From Clostridia bacterium (lineage in GTDB: Bacteria; Bacillota; Clostridia; Oscillospirales; CAG-272), in NCBI GenBank assembly GCA_029010655.1, contig JAQXKW010000146.1, positions 1 through 5,251 of the forward strand: DNA of 5,251 nt, written 5' to 3'. Shown in pieces: positions 1 to 5,251 of this stretch. The notes beneath the pieces were generated by a model. The model was given only the letters and a program-made list of their open reading frames with translations, was not told where the DNA came from and searched no databases. Position 1 is the first letter of the stretch. Each line of letters begins with the position of its first letter. A program made the position numbers and the translations under genes.

Positions 1-2
1 CG

Positions 3-896
3 GGCGGCGACGCAATTTATGCCGTTGCGGGGCCTGCGTCCCTTGACCCGGAATGCCTCAGCTGTATTTATTTCAATAAAACCCTTGTTGAAGAGCTGGG
101 ACTCGAATCCCCGTATGAGCTTGTAAAAAGAGGGGAATGGACGGCAGATAAATATGCGGAGTATGCCGCAAGCGTCAGCAGTCTTGAAGGAACATATTAT
201 TCCTACGGCTCTCAAAACGCTTCTCCCTATTTGAGCGACTTGTTTTTCTTCGCCTTCGGCGGAAAGCTCACCGACAGCAATGTAGGCTATTATCCCGTTC
301 TTTCCCTTAACGGGGAAGGACCCGGCGCAATAGTTGCAAAGGTGTCATCTACGGTTAATATGCCGGGCTCCTACGGCTCGTCCATAGAGTCTGTAAACGC
401 CTTTCTCAGCGGAAAAATGCTTTTCCTTGTTGACCGTCTGTCTACAATGAAGTCGATTGCAAATTCTTCCTTTGACTGGGGCATCCTTCCGCTTCCGAAG
501 CTGAATACCGAACAGGAGAATTACGCCTCTCTGGCTTATTACGGCGACGCCATGTTCTTTACGGGAATTGCCACGGCGCCCGATTACGGCGAGGTTGCTG
601 ACCTTATAAGCGCGCTGAATATTATGGCGTACGGCTATTCAAACGACAGCTTTATAACAAACGCCTCGTATTATTATCTCCGTGACAACCAATCCATGAA
701 TATGCTTTCATATATTGTTTCAAATCCCGTGTATGATTTTGCATATTCCTTCGGAGAGGTAAACAGCTACGTTGCAAACGGTACTTTTATGGCGGTGCGG
801 AATACGGTTGCCGGCATATCCACCCTGCAAAGATATCTTGATATGTATAACGGACTGTTTGAAAATTCCATGTATTCAATGTTCAAAGTAAATTAA
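3..896 (+). CDS. ABC sugar transporter, family 1 extracellular solute-binding protein (5' partial)
   Basis: This is the C-terminal 297 residues of a substrate-binding lipoprotein of the kind that delivers sugars to an ABC importer. The frame is open from base 3 to the TAA at 894-896. The TTG at 231 lies inside this open frame and is not the real start, which lies upstream of the window together with the expected signal peptide and lipobox. Seen: a segment at visible residues 22-51 (IYFNKTLVEELGLESPYEL, then GEWT) matches the recalled family 1 pattern of Y-x-N-K, E-x-G-L-x-x-P and G-x-W-T. The WGILPLPK motif at visible residues 159-166 is the family's typical 'G-x-x-P-x-P' strand. The fragment is rich in Tyr, Asn and Ser, as expected for an exported sugar-binding protein. 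It ends 16 bases before the phosphorylase gene, so cello-oligosaccharides are a reasonable guess for the ligand, but this is inferred from position only. Permease genes are not in the window. The family call is firm; the ligand is not. Confidence 0.9.
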   Translation, partial: GGDAIYAVAGPASLDPECLSCIYFNKTLVEELGLESPYELVKRGEWTADKYAEYAASVSSLEGTYYSYGSQNASPYLSDLFFFAFGGKLTDSNVGYYPVLSLNGEGPGAIVAKVSSTVNMPGSYGSSIESVNAFLSGKMLFLVDRLSTMKSIANSSFDWGILPLPKLNTEQENYASLAYYGDAMFFTGIATAPDYGEVADLISALNIMAYGYSNDSFITNASYYYLRDNQSMNMLSYIVSNPVYDFAYSFGEVNSYVANGTFMAVRNTVAGISTLQRYLDMYNGLFENSMYSMFKVN

Positions 897-898
897 CC

Positions 899-905
899 GA
901 AAGGA
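899..905 (+). promoter_or_regulatory. Shine-Dalgarno site for the phosphorylase gene
   Basis: GAAAGGA lies 7 bases before the ATG at 913, in the 16-base gap after the binding-protein stop codon. It supports 913 as the start and gives the gene its own ribosome entry. The gap holds no room for a promoter or terminator, which argues for co-transcription with the upstream gene. Confidence 0.75.
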
Positions 906-912
906 TATTTTT

Positions 913-3816
913 ATGAATTTTACACTTGAAAACTCCAGAGACAAGACTTACACTGCCGCAGAGCATATGAGAAAAGCCTTTCCCGAAAAATTTACGGGCG
1001 AGTGCGACGCAGAATTTGTAAACGCAAAAAAAAGCTGTGCGGTGGGAGTTGCGGGACTTCCGTACTATATGCCTTTGTGCCTTTATATTCTCAACGACCC
1101 GCAGGTGTCCGAATACCTGTGCGGATATTCGGAGGAAAACAATCTGTTTTGCGTTGACGGCGGGATAAAGCATTATACGGATTCCGGCGAAAAAGTGCTT
1201 CCCGAAAAAGTGAGGGACGCTGTTGCCTCGGCTCTTGGCGTGCTTAACAAAAGCGCAGGCTATATCGACGGCGAGGGCGCCCATGTTATAGACCTGAAAA
1301 CCCACCCGGTGGGCTCTCATTTCGATGTAAATCTGCTCCTCGGCAACCGTGTGGGCTTTGAAAACCCGTTGCTGACAACTCCCAAGGCGGCGCTTGATTC
1401 CTTCGGCAGAGGCTCCTTCAGAGCGGCGGCGGAAACCACCGTGCTTGCCAACAGATACGTTCTCCGCATGGAGGAAAACGGCGAGCCCGTCAACCGTCAG
1501 TTCTATATTTATGAAAACGGAAAGCAGATATTCTATTCGGCTAATGCAAACGAGAACGTAAAAACAGCGGTTTGCCGCCATTTGCAGAACAGAACCGTTA
1601 TTACATATGAAACCGAATGCGGTCTGAAAATAAAGAGAACCATATTCATTATGCCGCAGGAAGAGGGCATGCCCGAAGCGGTTGAGGCTCAGAGAGTTGA
1701 AATAGAAAATACGGGGCTTTCCGAAAGAAATTTGAAAATCGTATTTACCGGCATGTTCGGTATTTTCGACCAGCAGGGAGTTGCCGGTGATATTGTTTAC
1801 GTCAATATAGTTCACGAATCGGGAATTGTGCTTGACGGCGACAGCGTTGCCGCCCTTTCTCCCCATTTTAACCCCCGCTACGGTCAGCGTGCCCGCAGAT
1901 TTGCCACTCTCTTTGTAAACGGGGAGTATATGGACGAATATTCCTGCGATTACAACGATTTTGTGGGCGGCGGTGACATTCTCCATCCCCAGCACGGGGC
2001 TCATCTCTCCTCACATCAGTCAAGAAAATCAGCGCCGTTTTTCGCAATGGCAAAGAATATTACATTAGGCGCAGGAGAGACGGTGTTTGCCGACTCCTAT
2101 GCAGGAATTGTCAGCGACCCGGAAAACGCCGATGAAAAATTCAAAAAACAGCTTGCTGTCTTTACCGAGAAATATAAGAGCGGAAAGGCTCTTACCGACA
2201 CTTATGCGGCTGTTGTGGATTTTGTGAACGGATATTCCTCCTATATAGATTTCCGTTCCGACGACAGTATGCTCAATTCCTATATCAGCCGAAATCTGCC
2301 TTTTCAGGTGCTCTATCAGTCCTTTGTTACCCGTGCTTTTGCATGGACGCAGAAGGGCGGCAGAATGGTGGGCTTCCGTGAGATACAGGATATGTACGCC
2401 TCCATGTACTATATGACCGCCATGGGCAATTCCGCCCTTGCAAAGGATATGATAAAGCAGTGGGCGTGCAACGTGTACGAGGAGGGCTATGCCAACCATA
2501 ACTTCTATTGGGAAAGCTCAGGCGCCGGCGGCGCATCAGACGACCAGCTGTGGCTTGTTCAGGCTGTATACAGATATGTAATGCTAACCGGTGATATTTC
2601 CTTCCTTGACTGCGAATACCCCATTGCAGGAAGCGATAAAAAGAGAAGTCTTTTCGATACAATGCTTGCCGCCGTAACATACAGCGGTTGTATCTCCCTC
2701 GGAAAGCACGGACTTCCTCTGCTTGACGGCTGCGACTGGAACGACTGCCTCTGCCTTGACACCGATGCGGTAAACGGTCCCACGAAAATTAAGATGTATA
2801 GAGAACAGCTTGAACGCACAGGCGGCGAGTGGGGCGAGCCCATTGAAAACCATTGGTGCGAGAGCGTTATGAATGCGTTTCTTCTGAAGCTGGCATACGA
2901 CCAGCTTTGCGAGCTGTGCAAAATAAGCGGCAGAAACGATTGGGAAAAGGTTCTTTCCGACAGGTGTAAAACCCTTACAGATAATATTCAGAAGCATGCG
3001 TGGAAGGGCGATTTCTTTGCCCGCTGTCTTATAAACAATCCTCAAATGAAGTATGAATATCTGGGCGGTATGGGCGACGGAATGTCCGCAAACCCCGATT
3101 TTCCCGGCTCCTACTGGCTTAATTCCTTCTCATGGTCGGTGCTTTCCGGCTGTGCCGACGAGGAGCAGATAAGAGTCATGCTTGATTCTATCGAAAAGTA
3201 TATAAAGACCCCCTCCGGACTAACACTTACCTCTCCCTGCGCTATGGAGAGAATTTCCCGTACTACGGCACAGGACCATTATTTCAAGGGTGACAGAGAA
3301 AACGGCGCGGTGTTCAAGCATGCAACCATGATGGCAACGGCGGCAATGTTCAAGGCGGCAAAAACCGTAAAGGACGAAAAACTGGCTGAAAGACTTTCCC
3401 AAACGGGCTTTTGGATGGTAGACCTTGTGGTACCGTATTCCACTCTCAAAACTCCCTTTATAACTAAGGGAAATCCCCGTTTCTGCACTCAGTATAACAA
3501 CAGCGAAACAAGAGAGAATATAGGCCCCATGCTTTCCGGCACCGCAAGCTGGCTTGCGCTCACTACCTTTGAGTATCTGGGCGTTTCTCACGTGGACGGC
3601 GGCATAAATCTTATGCCCATTCTCCCCTTTGAGCTTGAAAAGGCTGAATATACCGTAAGAGCGGACGGCGCTTCCTACGATATAACCGTTACTAAGAATA
3701 ATGGCTTTGCACGTCCCGGCGAAAACACAAAGTATACCTTTGACGGAATGCCCTGCGGCTCCCTTATCCCCAACCCCAAGGACGGTAAAAGGCATAAGGT
3801 TACCGTATCCATGTAA
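913..3816 (+). CDS. cdp: Cellodextrin phosphorylase (glycoside hydrolase family 94)
   Basis: This cytoplasmic enzyme of 967 residues is expected to convert a cello-oligosaccharide plus phosphate reversibly to glucose 1-phosphate and a chain one glucose shorter (EC 2.4.1.49). No signal peptide is visible. By recall, not alignment, it tracks the Clostridium thermocellum enzyme (about 980 residues) over nearly its full length, including EDGEHVIDL-like, GRGSFR, ANHNFYW and DRENGAVFKHA segments. Rough layout: N-terminal extension (1-100), beta-sandwich (100-420), helical linker, alpha-barrel (about 455-885), C-terminal beta domain. Key residues: the DWND motif at 608-611, with Asp611 in the general-acid position. 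Probable phosphate contacts are Arg489 in GFREIQD, His803 in ENGAVFKHA, and Ser875-Gly876 in LSGTASW. The ATG at 913 has a good Shine-Dalgarno site and gives the family's usual N-terminus. Cellobiose phosphorylase is less likely, being nearer 810 residues. The frame is intact. Family membership is near certain; chain-length preference is inferred from similarity. Confidence 0.93.
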   Translation: MNFTLENSRDKTYTAAEHMRKAFPEKFTGECDAEFVNAKKSCAVGVAGLPYYMPLCLYILNDPQVSEYLCGYSEENNLFCVDGGIKHYTDSGEKVLPEKVRDAVASALGVLNKSAGYIDGEGAHVIDLKTHPVGSHFDVNLLLGNRVGFENPLLTTPKAALDSFGRGSFRAAAETTVLANRYVLRMEENGEPVNRQFYIYENGKQIFYSANANENVKTAVCRHLQNRTVITYETECGLKIKRTIFIMPQEEGMPEAVEAQRVEIENTGLSERNLKIVFTGMFGIFDQQGVAGDIVYVNIVHESGIVLDGDSVAALSPHFNPRYGQRARRFATLFVNGEYMDEYSCDYNDFVGGGDILHPQHGAHLSSHQSRKSAPFFAMAKNITLGAGETVFADSYAGIVSDPENADEKFKKQLAVFTEKYKSGKALTDTYAAVVDFVNGYSSYIDFRSDDSMLNSYISRNLPFQVLYQSFVTRAFAWTQKGGRMVGFREIQDMYASMYYMTAMGNSALAKDMIKQWACNVYEEGYANHNFYWESSGAGGASDDQLWLVQAVYRYVMLTGDISFLDCEYPIAGSDKKRSLFDTMLAAVTYSGCISLGKHGLPLLDGCDWNDCLCLDTDAVNGPTKIKMYREQLERTGGEWGEPIENHWCESVMNAFLLKLAYDQLCELCKISGRNDWEKVLSDRCKTLTDNIQKHAWKGDFFARCLINNPQMKYEYLGGMGDGMSANPDFPGSYWLNSFSWSVLSGCADEEQIRVMLDSIEKYIKTPSGLTLTSPCAMERISRTTAQDHYFKGDRENGAVFKHATMMATAAMFKAAKTVKDEKLAERLSQTGFWMVDLVVPYSTLKTPFITKGNPRFCTQYNNSETRENIGPMLSGTASWLALTTFEYLGVSHVDGGINLMPILPFELEKAEYTVRADGASYDITVTKNNGFARPGENTKYTFDGMPCGSLIPNPKDGKRHKVTVSM
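2734..2745 (+). other. GH94 catalytic DWND motif
   Basis: These four codons encode Asp608-Trp609-Asn610-Asp611 within the segment HGLPLLDGCDWND. In characterised GH94 phosphorylases the second Asp of this motif is the general acid that protonates the glycosidic oxygen while phosphate attacks the anomeric carbon. Its retention, together with the Arg489 and His803 motifs, indicates an active phosphorylase rather than a degenerate relative. Confidence 0.85.
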
Positions 3817-3818
3817 TC

Positions 3819-3824
3819 GGAGAG
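3819..3824 (+). promoter_or_regulatory. Shine-Dalgarno site for the CotH-domain gene
   Basis: GGAGAG is followed by a run of six T and then ATG at 3831. It begins only three bases after the phosphorylase stop codon. This placement decides the start at 3831 and indicates that the third gene belongs to the same transcription unit. The six T residues are not preceded by an inverted repeat, so they are a spacer and not a terminator. Confidence 0.75.
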
Positions 3825-3830
3825 TTTTTT

Positions 3831-5251
3831 ATGGATTTGAAGGATATCAAACCCGAAATATCCTCGGATAATGAGGATTTTGTGCTGAATGACATTAGCG
3901 GTGAAGAAAGCTCTGCCGAACACTCGGAACATAGCAGTGAGCATCATTACAGCAGTCATTCGCACAGTCATCACGGCAGCGGAAAGCACCGTCACAGAAG
4001 CTCATCTTCTTCGTCAAAGAAAAAGAGAAGAAATTCCGTAAAGAAAATGTTTTCAAAAATTCCCGCTTCCTCTAAAAAGAGTAAGAAGGCAGGAAGAAAA
4101 CGGAGCTTAGTAAGGCTTCTCAAACACAAATACCAAAAACTCGGCTCCAAGGACAGAAAGCTGGTTATTGCTGTTTTATGCTTCGCTTCGGTAATAGTGG
4201 TGGCACTCACGGCTTTCCTTGTGTTTTTGGCAGTACATACCCATACCTACGGCGAATGGATAGTTGTAGAGGAGCCTACATGCAGTCATGCGGGACTTAA
4301 AGAAAGAGAATGCTTTTGCGGGAAAAAACAAGGCGTTCCCTTAACCGTTCCCCATATGAGCGAGTATTCGTATCTGGATACGGGAACGGGCATGGTTATA
4401 TCAACCTGCTCCGTGTGCAGTGCGGTTGAAAAGAGCCTGCCCGTGTATAAAGACATAGGACTGCCGGTTCTTAACCTTACAGGGGATTTAGCTGACGTTT
4501 CAAAAAATGAATATATCAAAATTTACGTGTCCTATTCATACGACGGCGGCGATTTTGAATGTATGGGTAATATTAAGCTTCAGGGCTCAACCTCCACCGG
4601 CTTTGAGAAAACAAATTATACCTTAAAGCTGAAGGACGATTTAGGGAATAAGTATAAAACCGAGATGGCAGAGGGTTGGGGAGCTCACAGTAAATATTGC
4701 CTGAAAGCAAATTACTGCGATGCGTCACATCTGAGAAACGTAGTAACCGCAAAGCTGTACGGTCAGGCGGTTCACCAAGGAGACAGGAACGACGAATATA
4801 CCGCCCTTGTAAACGGCGGTGCTATTGACGGTTTTCCTGTTGCCGTATACATAAACGGAGAATTTCACGGACTCTATACCCTGAATATCCCGAAGGATGA
4901 GTGGATATTCAATATTAAGGACGCCGATGGCGACAGAAAAGCAGTCCTGTTTTGTGAAAACTGGTCCAATGCCGCCTTCCTTGATGAAAATCTGAACTAT
5001 GATGTAAAGAGCAGCGGCTTTGAATATACGTATTGCTCCACCGAGGACACAACATGGGCGACCGACAGCTTTAACGAAATGATGAATTTCCTTAAAACAA
5101 GCGACGGTGCCGCTTTTGTAAGCGGAGTTGAAAAATACATTAACGTAGATGCGGCGATTGACTCAATGATTGTAACGTACCTTGCAAACGGCAGGGATAA
5201 TATAGCCAAAAACATTCTCTGGTCAACCTTTGACGGGGTTAAATGGGCTCC
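3831..5251 (+). CDS. Membrane-anchored CotH-kinase-domain protein (3' partial)
   Basis: An open frame of 473 full codons starts at ATG 3831 and runs off the window. Visible layout: an acidic start (1-30), a His/Ser-rich tract (31-55), a Ser/Lys/Arg-rich tract (57-92), one membrane helix (111-135), a Cys/His-rich region (136-204) and a CotH domain from about residue 210. The basic flank before the helix predicts the N-terminus inside and the CotH domain outside. CotH evidence, by recalled family pattern: IKLQGSTSTGFEKTNYTLKL (248-267), LKANYCDASHLRN (291-303) and GFPVAVYINGEFHGLYTL (334-351). The final visible stretch, KNILWSTFDGVKWAP, normally comes just before the metal-binding 'YDLD' motif, so that diagnostic motif is cut off. 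CotH in Bacillus spores is an atypical kinase that phosphorylates serines of coat proteins. Related domains occur in ruminococcal surface and cellulosome-associated proteins, where the target is unknown to me. The gene follows the phosphorylase by 14 bases. Domain call is confident; substrate is unknown. Confidence 0.85.
   Translation, partial: MDLKDIKPEISSDNEDFVLNDISGEESSAEHSEHSSEHHYSSHSHSHHGSGKHRHRSSSSSSKKKRRNSVKKMFSKIPASSKKSKKAGRKRSLVRLLKHKYQKLGSKDRKLVIAVLCFASVIVVALTAFLVFLAVHTHTYGEWIVVEEPTCSHAGLKERECFCGKKQGVPLTVPHMSEYSYLDTGTGMVISTCSVCSAVEKSLPVYKDIGLPVLNLTGDLADVSKNEYIKIYVSYSYDGGDFECMGNIKLQGSTSTGFEKTNYTLKLKDDLGNKYKTEMAEGWGAHSKYCLKANYCDASHLRNVVTAKLYGQAVHQGDRNDEYTALVNGGAIDGFPVAVYINGEFHGLYTLNIPKDEWIFNIKDADGDRKAVLFCENWSNAAFLDENLNYDVKSSGFEYTYCSTEDTTWATDSFNEMMNFLKTSDGAAFVSGVEKYINVDAAIDSMIVTYLANGRDNIAKNILWSTFDGVKWA
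3921..3995 (+). repeat. Histidine/serine-rich low-complexity tract in the CotH-domain protein
   Basis: Codons 31-55 contain ten histidines in 25 residues, mixed with serines in an irregular H-S-x-H pattern (for example SSHSHSHH). At DNA level it is an imperfect CAY/AGY codon repeat. Predicted topology puts it in the cytoplasm ahead of the membrane helix. Such tracts can bind divalent metals, but no function is shown by the sequence. Confidence 0.8.
3999..4103 (+). other. Serine/lysine/arginine-rich juxtamembrane segment
   Basis: Codons 57-91 begin with six consecutive serines and continue with clusters of Lys and Arg (KKKRR, KKSKK, GRKR) separated by Ser. The strong positive charge before the helix at 111-135 fits the positive-inside rule and places this segment in the cytoplasm. 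The composition also resembles the Ser/Lys/Arg-rich regions that Bacillus CotH phosphorylates in CotB and CotG. Confidence 0.75.
4161..4235 (+). other. Single transmembrane helix of the CotH-domain protein
   Basis: Codons 111-135 encode 25 uncharged, mostly hydrophobic residues (beginning LVIAVLCFASVIVV) bounded by K-D-R-K on the N-terminal side and His-Thr-His-Thr on the other. With over 100 residues ahead of it, this is a signal anchor (type II topology) and not a cleaved signal peptide. Confidence 0.88.
4236..4442 (+). other. Cys/His-rich extracellular ribbon-like region (two degenerate repeats)
   Basis: Codons 136-204 contain the pattern His138-Thr-Tyr-Gly-Glu-Trp143, Pro-Thr-Cys151, Gly-x-Lys-x-Arg-x-Cys161-x-Cys163-Gly, then His175 and Cys193-x-x-Cys196. 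It matches by recall a short module common in clostridial surface proteins (H-x-Y-G-x-W, then P-T-C, then R-x-C-x-x-C-G). The first copy has C-x-C where C-x-x-C is usual, and the second lacks the Trp and the first Cys. Zinc binding or disulfide formation is inferred, not shown. Confidence 0.65.

Noticed and set aside
231..896. A separate 221-codon gene starting at TTG 231
   Set aside because: The same frame is open back to base 3 and encodes the typical family 1 binding-protein segment at about 66-150, so 231 is internal to a longer gene.
883..2004. A 373-codon open frame on the minus strand opposite the phosphorylase gene
   Set aside because: It lies wholly antisense to a clearly recognised enzyme, its translation resembles no family I know, and it overlaps other antisense frames. 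It is a product of the codon bias of the forward gene.
3535..3540. Ser-Gly in place of Thr-Gly at the phosphate-binding turn of the GH94 enzyme, considered as an unusual substitution
   Set aside because: I recall the same LSGTA-type sequence in the Clostridium thermocellum cellodextrin phosphorylase, so it is a subfamily trait, and Ser keeps the hydroxyl group.
3825..3830. A T-run after the phosphorylase stop codon, considered as an intrinsic terminator
   Set aside because: No GC-rich inverted repeat precedes it and it forms the spacer between a Shine-Dalgarno site and an ATG.
2065..3995. Further minus-strand open frames of 69 to 191 codons
   Set aside because: They overlap one another and the phosphorylase or CotH-domain genes, have no visible ribosome sites, and their translations look random. 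They are treated as shadows.
3992..5215. Three minus-strand open frames of 72-77 codons opposite the CotH-domain gene
   Set aside because: The forward frame contains recognisable membrane, Cys-rich and CotH segments throughout, so the antisense frames are incidental.

Overview
The window reads as chromosome from a fibre-degrading, low-to-medium GC member of the Clostridia, probably an Oscillospiraceae/Ruminococcaceae-type gut bacterium. This rests on the gene families and their recalled relatives, AT-rich Shine-Dalgarno spacers, and free use of ATA, AGA and TTA codons. No rRNA or other taxonomic marker is present, so the assignment is an inference.

Layout: three genes lie head to tail on the + strand and fill almost the whole window. 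First is the C-terminal part of an ABC-transporter family 1 extracellular solute-binding protein (3-896, 5' end outside the window). Second is a complete GH94 cellodextrin phosphorylase of 967 residues (913-3816). Third is the first 473 codons of a membrane-anchored CotH-kinase-domain protein (3831 to the window edge), which is missing from the precomputed forward-strand ORF calls because it runs off the end. The gaps are 16 and 14 bases and each holds a Shine-Dalgarno sequence. No terminator or promoter is visible, so co-transcription is likely.

How they may work together: the binding protein would capture oligosaccharides outside the cell for an ABC importer whose permeases are not in the window. 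The cytoplasmic phosphorylase would shorten imported cello-oligosaccharides with inorganic phosphate, yielding glucose 1-phosphate without spending ATP. The third protein has a His/Ser-rich then Lys/Arg/Ser-rich N-terminal tail, one membrane helix, a Cys/His ribbon-like region and an outward-facing CotH domain. It does not fit sugar catabolism in an obvious way and is the most interesting part. Its tail resembles in composition the known substrates of Bacillus CotH, although on predicted topology it lies on the opposite side of the membrane from the kinase domain.

The first two genes are ordinary members of known families. I see no RNA gene, mobile element, CRISPR array or origin, and no non-coding stretch longer than 16 bases.
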